Shown here: piece after piece, positions 42,915 to 51,180 of the stretch | How positions within the stretch are numbered: position 1 is the stretch's first letter | Layout of the letters: every line of letters begins with the position of its first letter | Assembly (NCBI GenBank): GCA_019635875.1 | Contig: JAHBYP010000001.1 | Span: forward strand, 496,001-560,000 | DNA from: Alphaproteobacteria bacterium | GTDB taxonomy: Bacteria > Pseudomonadota > Alphaproteobacteria > Reyranellales > Reyranellaceae | Length of the DNA: 64,000 nt | Reading direction: 5' to 3' | The notes under the pieces: generated by a model | Databases searched by the model: none | Told to the model about the DNA's origin: nothing | What the model saw: only the letters and a program-made list of their open reading frames with translations | Made by a program: the position numbers and the translations under genes

Positions 42915-42971
42915 CTCCTCAGGTTCGGTTCGCTTCCGCGGTCATGCGGAGTGACGCGAACCTGCCTGAGG
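42915..42971 (-). promoter_or_regulatory. Leader dyad covering the DUF2282 ribosome-binding site
   Basis: Three nested pairs of arms face each other: 42917-42923 with 42965-42971 (7 bases), 42927-42933 with 42956-42962 (7 bases), and 42935-42939 with 42946-42950 (5 bases). Folded as RNA they form one long stem with small bulges and a loop at 42940-42945. The outermost pair includes most of the GAGGAG that serves the DUF2282 start at 42907. This could be a translational switch, or a DNA operator for a dimeric regulator. Confidence 0.55.
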
Positions 42972-43028
42972 CGAGGCGAGAGCTGAAATATCGGCTCCCT
43001 ATGGCCTCGATGCGTCGATGCTATGAGC

Positions 43029-44444
43029 TTACGGCAAGCGCCGCAGCAGCCTGACGAGCCAGCGCGTGCGCGGCGAGAACAATGCGTCCGTGAAGAACGC
43101 GCCGGCCGCGCGCTTGCTCGCTTCGCCCAGCGTCGGATAGGGCACGACCATCTGCGCCATGGTGCCGAGCTTCAATCGCCGGGCCATCGCCAGGCACCAG
43201 ACATGAATCAGCTCACCGGCGCGCGGCGCCACGATGCCCGCGCCCAGCACGCGGCCGCGCCTGTCGGTGACGATCTTCACCAGGCCTGACGTCTCACGTT
43301 CCGTCTGCGCGCGATCGTTCTCGCGCAACGGCCAGCGGACCGCGCGCACGCCCTCGCCATGACGCTCCCGCGCCTGGGCCTCCGTCAGGCCGACCTGCGC
43401 GATCTCGGGGTCGGTGTACGTCGTCCACGGCAACGCGGCGGCGTGAACGTTCACCGGCAGGCGGAACAGCGCGTTGCGGATCACCAGCGAGCCGTGCAAG
43501 CCCGCCATATGCGTGAAGGGATGCAGGCCGTTGACGTCGCCGATCGCGTAGACGCGGCGATTGCCTGTGCGTAGCCGCTTGTCGACCGTGATGCCGCGCT
43601 TGGTGAAGGCGACGCCGGCCTTGTCGAGATCGAGATCCTCGACATTCGGCGCGCGGCCGGCCGCGACCAGCAGATGCGACGCCTCGATGCGCTCGCCACC
43701 ATCGAGCTCGATCGCGACGCCGCTGTCCGCGCCTGATACGCCCGTGATCTTCACCTTGTCGCGCAGGAGCACGCCTTCGGCCTTCAGCCGCGCCGTGACG
43801 ACCGCTGCGAGGTCCGGATCGTCCTTGCCGAGGATCGTGGCGGCCTCCAGCACGGTAACGCGCGCGCCCAGCCGGCGATGCGCCTGCGCCATCTCCATGC
43901 CGATCGGGCCGCCGCCGACGATGACGAGATGTCCGGGCCGCTGACGATTGGCGAATACCGACTCGTTGGTGAGATAGGGCACCGTATCGAGACCGGGAAT
44001 CGGCGGCGCCGTCGGCCGCGAGCCTGTTGCGATGACGAATCGGCGCGCGCGAATGCTTTCGCCATTGGCTTCGACGGTGTCGGGCGATACGAAGCGCGCG
44101 GTGGTGCGCAGCACGCGTACGCCGAGTTTCTCGAAGCGTTCGACCGAATCGTTGGGCGCGATGGCGGCGATCACACCGCGCACGTGATCCATGGTGGCGG
44201 CGAAGTCGACCGACGGCTCGACCGGTGCGATGCCGAAGCGGCCGGCATCGCGCATCGCCTGCGCCGCGTGCCCGGCGGCGATCAGCGCCTTGGACGGCAC
44301 GCAGCCGTAGTTCAGGCAGTCGCCGCCCATCTCGCCGCGTTCGACCAGGATCACGCTTGCGCCGAGTTGCGCGGCGCCGGCGGCCACGGTGAGCCCGGCC
44401 GATCCGCCACCGATGACGCAGAGGTCGCAATCGTGGGCCATCAT
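43029..44444 (-). CDS. FAD-dependent pyridine nucleotide-disulfide oxidoreductase (Lpd/MerA-like)
   Basis: A 471-residue flavoenzyme. [20 protein letters not shown] binds [16 protein letters not shown] is the redox-active disulfide, [21 protein letters not shown] binds NAD(P)[17 protein letters not shown] is the second FAD motif. The Lpd C-terminal HPT motif reads [10 protein letters not shown], so lipoamide activity is doubtful. It starts in an ATGA overlap with the TVP38-type gene; in other proteobacteria these two are fused into one protein, so they probably work together at the membrane. Substrate unknown. Confidence 0.9.
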   Translation of the reverse strand: MMAHDCDLCVIGGGSAGLTVAAGAAQLGASVILVERGEMGGDCLNYGCVPSKALIAAGHAAQAMRDAGRFGIAPVEPSVDFAATMDHVRGVIAAIAPNDSVERFEKLGVRVLRTTARFVSPDTVEANGESIRARRFVIATGSRPTAPPIPGLDTVPYLTNESVFANRQRPGHLVIVGGGPIGMEMAQAHRRLGARVTVLEAATILGKDDPDLAAVVTARLKAEGVLLRDKVKITGVSGADSGVAIELDGGERIEASHLLVAAGRAPNVEDLDLDKAGVAFTKRGITVDKRLRTGNRRVYAIGDVNGLHPFTHMAGLHGSLVIRNALFRLPVNVHAAALPWTTYTDPEIAQVGLTEAQARERHGEGVRAVRWPLRENDRAQTERETSGLVKIVTDRRGRVLGAGIVAPRAGELIHVWCLAMARRLKLGTMAQMVVPYPTLGEASKRAAGAFFTDALFSPRTRWLVRLLRRLP

Positions 44445-45181
44445 GCCTTCCCGCCCCGGCTCCTGAACCGGCTCCACACCACGGGCACCAGGGACAGCAC
44501 GGCGAGTCCGGCGAGTGGCAGGTAGAGATTCGGATCGCGCAGCATGTCGAGGTCCGGCGTGCGGCCCTTGTCGAAGACCTTGTCCAAACCTGCGCCGATG
44601 CTGGCATAGACCGCAGTGCCGGGAATGATGCCGAGGAACGTCGTCGCGGCGAAAGTGCGTGTCGGTACGCGGAAGAAGGCCGGCACGATGTTGAGCAGCC
44701 AGAACGGGAAGACCGGCACAAAGCGCAGGAACAGGAGGTAGGAGAAGGCGTGGCGCGTGAGCCCGTGCTCCATGCGCGCGAAGCGTTCGCCGGCGCGTTT
44801 GCGCAGCACGTCGGCAAGGGCGCCGCGCGCGGCGAGGAAGACGACAGTGGCACCGATCGTGGCGGCGGTCACCGAGAGCGCGGTGCCGGCCACGATGCCG
44901 AACAGGAAGCCGCCCAGCAGCGTGCCGAGCGCACCGATCGGCAGCGAGAAGGCGATGATCAGCACATAGCCGACGAAGTAGACCGCCATCGCCAGCAGTC
45001 GGTGGTCGGCTACCCAGCCGACCATCTCGATGCGGTGCTTGCGCATCGTCTCGAACGAGACATAGCGGTGCAGGCCGAAGGCGAAGTAGGCGATGACGCC
45101 GGCGACGATCACCGCGACCGGCAGGTAGCGCCGCCAGCGCGGGACGTCGGAAGGCCCCTCCTGTCGCGCCGACTTGTCCAT
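44441..45181 (-). CDS. TVP38/TMEM64-family (DedA-like) membrane protein
   Basis: A 246-residue protein with about six membrane segments: YLPVAVIVAGVIAYFAFGLHRY, LAMAVYFVGYVLIIAFSLPIGALGTLLGGFLFG, FSYLLFLRFVPVFPFWLLNIVPAFF, TFLGIIPGTAVYASIGAGL. LGTLLGGFLFG and RFVPVFPFWLLN are the TVP38 motifs. Members are thought to be lipid scramblase- or transporter-like. Coupled to the flavoenzyme by an ATGA overlap. Confidence 0.92.
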   Translation of the reverse strand: MDKSARQEGPSDVPRWRRYLPVAVIVAGVIAYFAFGLHRYVSFETMRKHRIEMVGWVADHRLLAMAVYFVGYVLIIAFSLPIGALGTLLGGFLFGIVAGTALSVTAATIGATVVFLAARGALADVLRKRAGERFARMEHGLTRHAFSYLLFLRFVPVFPFWLLNIVPAFFRVPTRTFAATTFLGIIPGTAVYASIGAGLDKVFDKGRTPDLDMLRDPNLYLPLAGLAVLSLVPVVWSRFRSRGGKA

Positions 45182-45255
45182 GCCGCCAAGCTGGCACGCT
45201 CGCCGGACCCCTGCGACTCAATTCGCTGCACGGCAGGGTGAGCGTGGATATCGGC

Positions 45256-46194
45256 TCAGTTGAACAGGCTGGAGACCGAGCGCTCGTCGGAGATGCGCTG
45301 GATGGCCTCGGCCATCAGGGGCGCGATCGCCAGCTGGCGGATGTTGGTCGAGCCCTTGACCGCCTCGGTCGCCTGGATGGTGTCGGTGATCACCATCTCG
45401 GTGATCGGCGAGGCGGCGACACGCGCCACGGCGCCGCCCGACAGCACGCCATGCGTGACATAGGCGTGGACCGCCTCGGCGCCGGCCTCCTTCAGGGCTA
45501 CCGCGGCGTTGCACAGGGTGCCGGCCGAATCGACGATGTCGTCGACCAGGATGCAGGTGCGGCCCTGGACCTCGCCGATGATGTTCATGACCTCCGACAC
45601 GCCGGCGCGCTCGCGGCGCTTGTCGATGATCGCGAGGTCGGCATCGACCCGGCTGGCCAGCGCGCGGGCGCGCACCACGCCGCCTACATCGGGAGAGACC
45701 ATCATCAGCCGCTCGCCCTTGCCGTTGAAGCGGCGCTGGATGTCATCGGAGAAGATCGGGCCGGCGAACAAATTGTCGAGCGGGATGTCGAAGAAGCCCT
45801 GGATCTGCCCGGCGTGCAGTTCCATGGTCAGCACGCGGTTGGCGCCGGCCTCGGTGATCAGGTTGGCCACCAGCTTGGCGGAGATTGGCGTGCGCGGCCC
45901 CGATTTGCGGTCCTGTCGCGCGTAGCCATAATAGGGCACCACCGCCGTGATGCGCCGCGCCGAGGAGCGCCTGAGCGCGTCGATGGCGATCAGGAGCTCC
46001 ATCAGATGGTCGTTGGTCGGATATGAAGTCGACTGGATGACGAACATGTCCTCGCCGCGGACGTTCTCGAGGATCTCGACGAAGACCTCCATGTCGGCAA
46101 AGCGGCGGATATTGGCCCTGACCAGCGGCAGGTCGAGTCGTGCGGCGATCGCCTCGGCCAGCGGCCGATTGCTGTTGCCGGTCAGAATCTTCAT
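45256..46194 (-). CDS. prs: Ribose-phosphate pyrophosphokinase
   Basis: A 312-residue PRPP synthetase making 5-phosphoribosyl-1-pyrophosphate from ribose 5-phosphate and ATP for nucleotide, His and Trp synthesis. [94 protein letters not shown] and the PRPP loop [15 protein letters not shown] are all conserved. Length is normal. RidA lies 127 bases upstream on the same strand. Confidence 0.96.
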   Translation of the reverse strand: MKILTGNSNRPLAEAIAARLDLPLVRANIRRFADMEVFVEILENVRGEDMFVIQSTSYPTNDHLMELLIAIDALRRSSARRITAVVPYYGYARQDRKSGPRTPISAKLVANLITEAGANRVLTMELHAGQIQGFFDIPLDNLFAGPIFSDDIQRRFNGKGERLMMVSPDVGGVVRARALASRVDADLAIIDKRRERAGVSEVMNIIGEVQGRTCILVDDIVDSAGTLCNAAVALKEAGAEAVHAYVTHGVLSGGAVARVAASPITEMVITDTIQATEAVKGSTNIRQLAIAPLMAEAIQRISDERSVSSLFN

Positions 46195-46321
46195 CGACGC
46201 GATCCCCGCCCAGGCGCTCCGCCAGCGCGCAAAGCCTTACAAATAAAGGAAAATCCCCCGTTTGCGGGCGGCACCATAAACAGCTTTGCGCGGCCTGTAA
46301 ACCGCGCGGCCTGGGGCAATC
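46195..46321 (-). promoter_or_regulatory. Probable prs promoter region
   Basis: A 127-base gap upstream of prs with an A/T-rich part (46230-46260, ACAAATAAAGGAAAATC on the plus strand), and a dyad GCGCGG (46288-46293)/CCGCGC (46302-46307) near the end of the RidA gene. No consensus promoter boxes could be assigned with confidence. Confidence 0.35.
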
Positions 46322-46708
46322 TCACGCGGCGGCAACGATCTCGATCTCGACCAGCCAGTGGGGCCTCAGCGTCTGCACGACGATGGCCGTCGTCGGGATG
46401 CGGCGTCCGCCGAGCGCGCGCAGGCGGGCGCTCTGGTTGGCCTCGGCATAGCTTGCATCTCGCAGATAGCTGGTCAGCCGCACGATGTTGTCCACCGTCA
46501 TGCCGGCCTCGGCGAGGATGCGGCGAAGATTGGCCCAGACCAGGCTGAGCTGCTCGTCGAGCCCTCCCGGCGCGTGGCCATCTCTGCCGAGGCCCATCGT
46601 GCCGCTGACGAACAGGAAGCGTCGGATGTCTCTTACCTCGATGGCGTGCACATAGTCCGATGTCGTCGGATAGATGCCGTCGGCGGGATTGATCGACGTC
46701 GTTTGCAT
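46322..46708 (-). CDS. RidA family protein
   Basis: A 128-residue RidA/YjgF-fold protein. RFLFVSGTMGLGRDG, LRRILAEAGMTVDNIVRLTSYLRD and TAIVVQTLRPHWLVEIEIVA correspond to the trimeric fold, but the reactive Arg of the true enamine deaminase (normally in the ERP segment) is not clear, so it may be a different subgroup. AAGGAG lies upstream of the ATG. It is divergent from an Lrp/AsnC-type regulator by 67 bases. Confidence 0.9.
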   Translation of the reverse strand: MQTTSINPADGIYPTTSDYVHAIEVRDIRRFLFVSGTMGLGRDGHAPGGLDEQLSLVWANLRRILAEAGMTVDNIVRLTSYLRDASYAEANQSARLRALGGRRIPTTAIVVQTLRPHWLVEIEIVAAA

Positions 46709-46775
46709 GATGAAACTCCTTCTGCCAAATGCTCTATCAGCGATACAAACCGCAACAAAAGCGGAGTTCCACCGA

Positions 46776-47306
46776 ATGATACGAGTTTCAGAAGATGTTC
46801 CGCCGAAGGTATCGACGAGCCGGCATGTCGACAGCTTCGACCGAAAGATCCTCGCCGCGCTGACCGAGGATGCGCGGCTGACTTACGCCGAGATCGGCCA
46901 GCGCGCCGGCTTGTCGGCGCCCGCCGTCCACGAGCGGGTCAAGCGCCTGCGCACCTCGGGCGTGCTCGCGGGCACGACGACCCGCATCGACGGTGCGGCC
47001 ATCGGCAAGCCGTTCCTCGCCTTTGTGCATGTCGATGCTGATGGCTGGGGCAAGAGCCAGCGCATGATGCAGCTGCGGCGCTTCCCCGAGGTCGAGGAGA
47101 TGCACTCGGTGGCCGGCGACACCTCGGTGATCATGAAGGTGCGCACCGCGAGTGCGCAGGCGATGGAGCATTTTCTCGCCCAGCTGCACATCCTGCCGGG
47201 CGTGCGCGCGACGCGCAGCTTCGTCGTGCTGTCGACCTACCTGGAGCGGTCCGTGCAGGCCGAGGTCACGGCGCCGTGGCCGGCGATTCCGCCGCCGCCC
47301 GAATGA
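46776..47306 (+). CDS. Lrp/AsnC-family transcriptional regulator
   Basis: A 176-residue regulator: HTH VDSFDRKILAALTEDARLTYAEIGQRAGLSAPAVHERVKRLRTSGVLAGTTTRI, then RAM ligand-binding domain (FLAFVHVDADGWGK...VAGDTSVIMKVRTASAQAMEHFLAQL). Such regulators often control the divergent amino-acid catabolic gene; RidA is here the neighbour and the likely target. ATG 46776 is chosen because the HTH follows after about 20 residues. Confidence 0.92.
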   Translation: MIRVSEDVPPKVSTSRHVDSFDRKILAALTEDARLTYAEIGQRAGLSAPAVHERVKRLRTSGVLAGTTTRIDGAAIGKPFLAFVHVDADGWGKSQRMMQLRRFPEVEEMHSVAGDTSVIMKVRTASAQAMEHFLAQLHILPGVRATRSFVVLSTYLERSVQAEVTAPWPAIPPPPE

Positions 47307-47309
47307 GGA

Positions 47310-48344
47310 TCAGCGCGGCGCCGCGCCGCCGGCGCGATTGATGAGCTGAAGAACGCCCTCGCTGGCGGCGAGCGCGATGACATGGGCGACGCCGCCCCAC
47401 TGGCCGTTGAGCGCGCCGGCCTTGATGGTGTTGGCCTGCTCGAGGTCGCCGAGCTGCTCGCCGCCGGGGCCCTTCACGATCCAGCGGATCACGATGCGCT
47501 GGGCGCCCTCTGCCGGCGGGCTGATCTCGACCGAGCCCATCACCGTCATCGTGGTGGCGTCGGCCGTGTCGACCAGCACGACCTGGCTCTCACCCAGAGC
47601 ACGCCGCATGCCGGCGGTCAGCGCCCGATTGCCGTCGCCCGGCGCGCCGGTGACCGTGAGCACGCGCACGCGCGGGAACTTCACCGCCGCCGATGGTGGA
47701 GGTGTCGCGACGGTCGGCGGGCCGCCCGGCGTGGGCGGCAGCGCGGCCGATGCCGGTGTCGCGGTGCCTGGCGCGGCGCCGGAGAGCGGCACCTCGGTCG
47801 GCGGCAGCACGGTGGTCTGCGCGCCGACAGGCGCGTTCGCCGGATCGGCACGGCCAATCATGTCGGCGACGCGATAGGCACCGCGCGATGCGACGCGCGA
47901 GATCAGGCGATCGCCGCCGTCGAGCCACTCGTCCGGCCGGGCACTTGTCACCTGCTCGTGCCGACCAATCAGGCCGCCCTTGGCATCGCGCACCGTCCAG
48001 ACCCAGGAGACGCGCAGCTCATCGTTGACCAGCTTCGGTTGCGCATCGACCTCGATCGTGCGCGGGCCGCCGTTGCCGTTGGCCGCCGCGACGATGCCCT
48101 GCTGGCGCAGCGCCAGCACGATGGCGACTGGCAGGCGTTCGGCCATCGCTTCGGTGACCCCTTTGGGCGGCAGCACGACGAACTCCACGGTCTCAAGCTG
48201 CGGCTGGGTACGCGGGTCGGCGAGATTCTGGCCTTGACCTTCCCTGCCATCCGGCCTGAATGGCCGGGGAGTTTCGCCGCAAGCGCTCAACCCCACAAGG
48301 CACGTAAGCAGCCCGATCCAGAGCAGGCTGCTAGATCGCGACAC
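47310..48344 (-). CDS. Predicted lipoprotein of unknown function
   Basis: A 344-residue lipoprotein: hydrophobic signal LLWIGLLTCLVGLSACGE with lipobox LSAC. The mature protein has an N-terminal domain (about 50-170; QLETVEFVVLPPKGVTEAMAERLPVAIVLALRQQGI), a Pro/Ala/Thr-rich linker (about 180-220) and a C-terminal domain (RVRVLTVTGAPGDGNRALTAGMRRALGE...). Both domains show a similar pattern of low-affinity repeats, but no known family was recognised. It is downstream of pgeF on the same strand. Confidence 0.78.
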   Translation of the reverse strand: MSRSSSLLWIGLLTCLVGLSACGETPRPFRPDGREGQGQNLADPRTQPQLETVEFVVLPPKGVTEAMAERLPVAIVLALRQQGIVAAANGNGGPRTIEVDAQPKLVNDELRVSWVWTVRDAKGGLIGRHEQVTSARPDEWLDGGDRLISRVASRGAYRVADMIGRADPANAPVGAQTTVLPPTEVPLSGAAPGTATPASAALPPTPGGPPTVATPPPSAAVKFPRVRVLTVTGAPGDGNRALTAGMRRALGESQVVLVDTADATTMTVMGSVEISPPAEGAQRIVIRWIVKGPGGEQLGDLEQANTIKAGALNGQWGGVAHVIALAASEGVLQLINRAGGAAPR

Positions 48345-48399
48345 AGGTCACCAGCAGGCCCAGCACGCAGAGCACGGCGAAGATCACCAGGTAGGGCAT
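48331..48399 (-). CDS. Possible 22-residue membrane microprotein
   Basis: Between pgeF (stop at 48404) and the lipoprotein gene (start 48344) an ATG frame encodes one hydrophobic helix, MPYLVIFAVLCVLGLLVTCV plus two residues, ending at TAG and overlapping the lipoprotein start by 14 bases. The ribosome-binding site is weak (TGAGA). Real tiny membrane proteins look like this, but chance is possible. Confidence 0.3.
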   Translation of the reverse strand: MPYLVIFAVLCVLGLLVTCVAI

Positions 48400-48403
48400 G
48401 GTC

Positions 48404-49177
48404 TCAGTCGACCAGCATGATCGCCGACAGGCCGCGGCCGTAGTCCTTAACGCCCTGCAGCGTGTTGCGGCGATAGCTGAAGAACTGCCGCTCGTTGCCC
48501 AGCGTGTCGTGGCCGCTGTCTTCGACGGAGGCGATGCCCAGCAGTCGCAATCGGCGCAGCAAATAGCCCGGCAGGTCGAACATGTAGTGCCCGGCGCGGC
48601 GCGAGGCGGAGAAGAACGCGGCGTTGGTGTCGTCCTGGGCGATGAACGGCGCCGGGAACTCTGGGCCGACCTCGTAGGATTCGCGCGCGATACAGGGGCC
48701 AATTGCGGCGTGCACGCGCACGCGCTGCGCGCCCAGTCTCTCCATCGCCATCAATGTCGTCTCGACGACGCCGGCAAGCGCACCCTTCCAGCCGGCATGC
48801 GCCGCGCCGATCACGCCGGCCGAGGCATCGGCCATCAGCACCGGTGCGCAATCCGCCGCCATGATGCCCAGCGCCACGCCGGGCCTGTCCGTCACCATCG
48901 CATCAGCCTTGGGCGCGCCGGGCGAGGTCCACAGCTTCCTGTCGTCGACCGTCAGCACGGTCGTCGAATGGATTTGGTGCACGGTCAGCAGGCGCTCCGG
49001 CGCCAGGCCCAATCGGCCGGCGGCGCGGGCGCGGTTCTCCGCGACATTGGCGGGATCGTCGGTCGAGCCGTAACCGCAGTTGAGCGAGGCGTAGATGCCC
49101 TGGCTGACGCCGCCTTCGCGCGTGAAGAAGGCGTGCCGTACATGCGGCAGGCGGGCGAGACTGGGGAGCGTCAGCAC
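48404..49177 (-). CDS. pgeF: Peptidoglycan editing factor PgeF (YfiH, laccase-like domain)
   Basis: A 257-residue protein that removes wrong amino acids (L-Ser for L-Ala) from peptidoglycan precursors, or acts as a related multicopper-like fold enzyme. LPHVRHAFFTREGGVSQGIYASLNCGYGS, VHQIHSTTV (His), ADCAPVLMAD (Cys), AHAGWKGALAGVV (His) and IGPCIARESYEVG are the family motifs. GTG 49177 fits the usual family length; ATG 49258 would overlap the upstream gene by 38 bases. It is the third gene of lgt–midA–pgeF. Confidence 0.9.
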   Translation of the reverse strand: MLTLPSLARLPHVRHAFFTREGGVSQGIYASLNCGYGSTDDPANVAENRARAAGRLGLAPERLLTVHQIHSTTVLTVDDRKLWTSPGAPKADAMVTDRPGVALGIMAADCAPVLMADASAGVIGAAHAGWKGALAGVVETTLMAMERLGAQRVRVHAAIGPCIARESYEVGPEFPAPFIAQDDTNAAFFSASRRAGHYMFDLPGYLLRRLRLLGIASVEDSGHDTLGNERQFFSYRRNTLQGVKDYGRGLSAIMLVD

Positions 49178-49220
49178 GGGGCAATCGCCGTTCGTCGCGG
49201 AGAGAGGGCGGCGAGCCGGG

Positions 49221-50309
49221 TCAAATGAAGCCGGCCGCCGGGGGCAGCGCCGGATCACGCAACGCGATCGCGCGGAACAGGGTGCCCATTTGACCGGGGT
49301 CGATCAAGCGTCGCATCGCCACGCCGATCGCCTCCGCCTGTGCCGGCGTCGCCATCTGACGCAGCAGCGCAGCACGGGTCTCGATGCCCAGGTCGCGCAG
49401 GAGATCGCCCTGAGTCGTCGGGCCATCGGTTGAGGCTCCCGCCTGCAAGGCCGCGCGGCGAACGGCGCTGAAATCGACATGGGCTGTCAAATCGGCCTCG
49501 CCGATGGCCTCAAACACGCCCATCGGCCTGTGCGCGCGCAGCGCCTGCAACGTGTCGCCGTTGGTGTCGGAATCGTAACCGTAGTCGATGAACAGCGCGG
49601 CGCCGCGGTCGGCCACGATCCGGCGCGCAACGTCGGATGTCAGGGACGTGACGGCCGGCGAGAGCTCGGCGATCGAGCCGAAGCGGTCGATCGCGCGCAC
49701 CGAGTCGGGCAGCAGCGCGGCCAGCGGCGACTTGCCGGGCGCGGCGGCAAAGGCGAATTCCGTGCTGCCGCGTACCAGCCCGACCATGCGTTCGGCCCAG
49801 CCCCATGGTTGACGCACGAGCTGGCGGATCGGCAACGCGTCGAGGAACTCGTTGGCGAGCAGCAGCAGCGGTGCGCCCGATGGCACATCCGCGAAGCGCT
49901 CGTGCCAGTGCGGCGTGAAGTCGGCCAGGGCGTCGCGCTGCAACTCGCGCAGGCCGGCGTGGATCTCGACGAGGTGCAGATCGAGCGCGTCGTGAAAGCC
50001 GGGCACGGCGCGGGTGGCGCGCAAGGCGTCGCGAAGCAGCGTACCGCGTCCGGGACCGAGCTCGACCAGGCGGACGCGCCGGGGTGAGCCCAGCACCAGC
50101 CAGCGCTCGGCGAGCCAGGCGCCCAGCAGCTCGCCGAACATCTGGCTGACGTCGGGTGCCGTGACGAAGTCGCCGCCGCTGCCCAGCGGCTGGCCGCGGC
50201 GGTAGTAGCCCAGCGCCGGGTGGTTCAGCGCCTCGTTCATGAACTCGGCGACGGTGATCGGACCGGCGAGCGCGATACGCCGGCGCAGGATGTCGGCGAG
50301 CGTCGCCAT
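49221..50309 (-). CDS. MidA/NDUFAF7-like SAM-dependent methyltransferase
   Basis: A 362-residue protein of the NDUFAF7 (MidA) family, which in mitochondria methylates an Arg of a complex I subunit. GPITVAEFMNEALNHPALGYYRRG, GSGGDFVTAPDVSQMFGELLGAWLAERW, VRLVELGPGRGTLLRDALRA (SAM site) and LLLANEFLDALPIRQLV are the signature. The stop of lgt lies three bases upstream of this start, showing co-transcription. Confidence 0.92.
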   Translation of the reverse strand: MATLADILRRRIALAGPITVAEFMNEALNHPALGYYRRGQPLGSGGDFVTAPDVSQMFGELLGAWLAERWLVLGSPRRVRLVELGPGRGTLLRDALRATRAVPGFHDALDLHLVEIHAGLRELQRDALADFTPHWHERFADVPSGAPLLLLANEFLDALPIRQLVRQPWGWAERMVGLVRGSTEFAFAAAPGKSPLAALLPDSVRAIDRFGSIAELSPAVTSLTSDVARRIVADRGAALFIDYGYDSDTNGDTLQALRAHRPMGVFEAIGEADLTAHVDFSAVRRAALQAGASTDGPTTQGDLLRDLGIETRAALLRQMATPAQAEAIGVAMRRLIDPGQMGTLFRAIALRDPALPPAAGFI

Positions 50310-50312
50310 GGA

Positions 50313-51128
50313 TCAGGTGGGAAGCGGCGGCCGGCGCTGCGCGCGCATGATCAGCCAGAGGCCGAACGCCACCAGCGGCAGCGACAGGATCATGCCCATG
50401 GTCAGCCAGTTGCCGGCGAGGTAGCCGAGATGCGCATCGGGCTCGCGCCACAGCTCGCCGACGATACGCGCCAGGCCATAACCGGCCCAGAAGACGCCGC
50501 AGATGAAGCCGGGCCGCCGTCGCATGCCGTAGGCGCGCCACAGCATCAGGGTGATCGCGAACAGGATCAGGCCCTCGAGGCAGGCCTGGTAGAGCTGGCT
50601 GGGATGGCGCGGCACCAGCAGCGGATCGCGCGGGAAGACCATCGCCCACGACACATCGGTCGGCCGGCCCCACAGCTCGCCGTTGATGAAATTGGCCATG
50701 CGGCCAAAGAACAGGCCCTGCGGCGCCACGATGCCGATGACATCGGCGAAGGCGAACAGGTCGGTCTTCTGCTTGCGGGCGTAGAAGATGATGGCCAGGG
50801 TCACGCCGAGCAGGCCACCGTGGAAGGACATGCCGCCTTCCCAGACGGTGAGAATCTTCAGCGGATTGGCGAGGTAGAAGCCCGGCTTGTAGAACAGCAC
50901 GTAGCCCAGCCGGCCGCCCAGGATCACGCCGAGCGCCGCCCAGAACAGGAAGTCGTCGAGCGCCTTGGCGCTCATCACGCGCGGGCTCTGCTCGACGATG
51001 CGTCGTGCCATCAGCCAGGCGATGACGAGGCCGGCGATATAGGCCAGCGCGTACCAGCGGATGGCAAGCGGGCCGATGGCGATCGCGATGGGATCGATGT
51101 CGGGATAGGGAATGACCGCAGGCAGCAT
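50313..51128 (-). CDS. lgt: Prolipoprotein diacylglyceryl transferase
   Basis: A 271-residue inner-membrane enzyme moving diacylglycerol from phosphatidylglycerol onto the lipobox Cys, the first step of lipoprotein maturation. It has seven predicted helices, IRWYALAYIAGLVIAWLMARR, HGGLLGV and the Lgt signature GRMANFINGELWGRPTD, and HPSQLYQACLEG. ATG 51128 gives the usual N-terminus MLPAVIPYPDIDP; a GTG at 51164 is possible. It heads lgt–midA–pgeF and would serve the several lipoproteins in this window. Confidence 0.95.
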   Translation of the reverse strand: MLPAVIPYPDIDPIAIAIGPLAIRWYALAYIAGLVIAWLMARRIVEQSPRVMSAKALDDFLFWAALGVILGGRLGYVLFYKPGFYLANPLKILTVWEGGMSFHGGLLGVTLAIIFYARKQKTDLFAFADVIGIVAPQGLFFGRMANFINGELWGRPTDVSWAMVFPRDPLLVPRHPSQLYQACLEGLILFAITLMLWRAYGMRRRPGFICGVFWAGYGLARIVGELWREPDAHLGYLAGNWLTMGMILSLPLVAFGLWLIMRAQRRPPLPT

Positions 51129-51180
51129 GGGCGCGGGTGTAGCGGCCGGAACAGCCGCTGTCACGCGAGGCGTTGCCGCG

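Noticed and set aside
46195..46321. Riboswitch (purine or PRPP type) upstream of prs
   Set aside because: No conserved core of either class could be recognised; only a short dyad and an A/T-rich stretch are visible.
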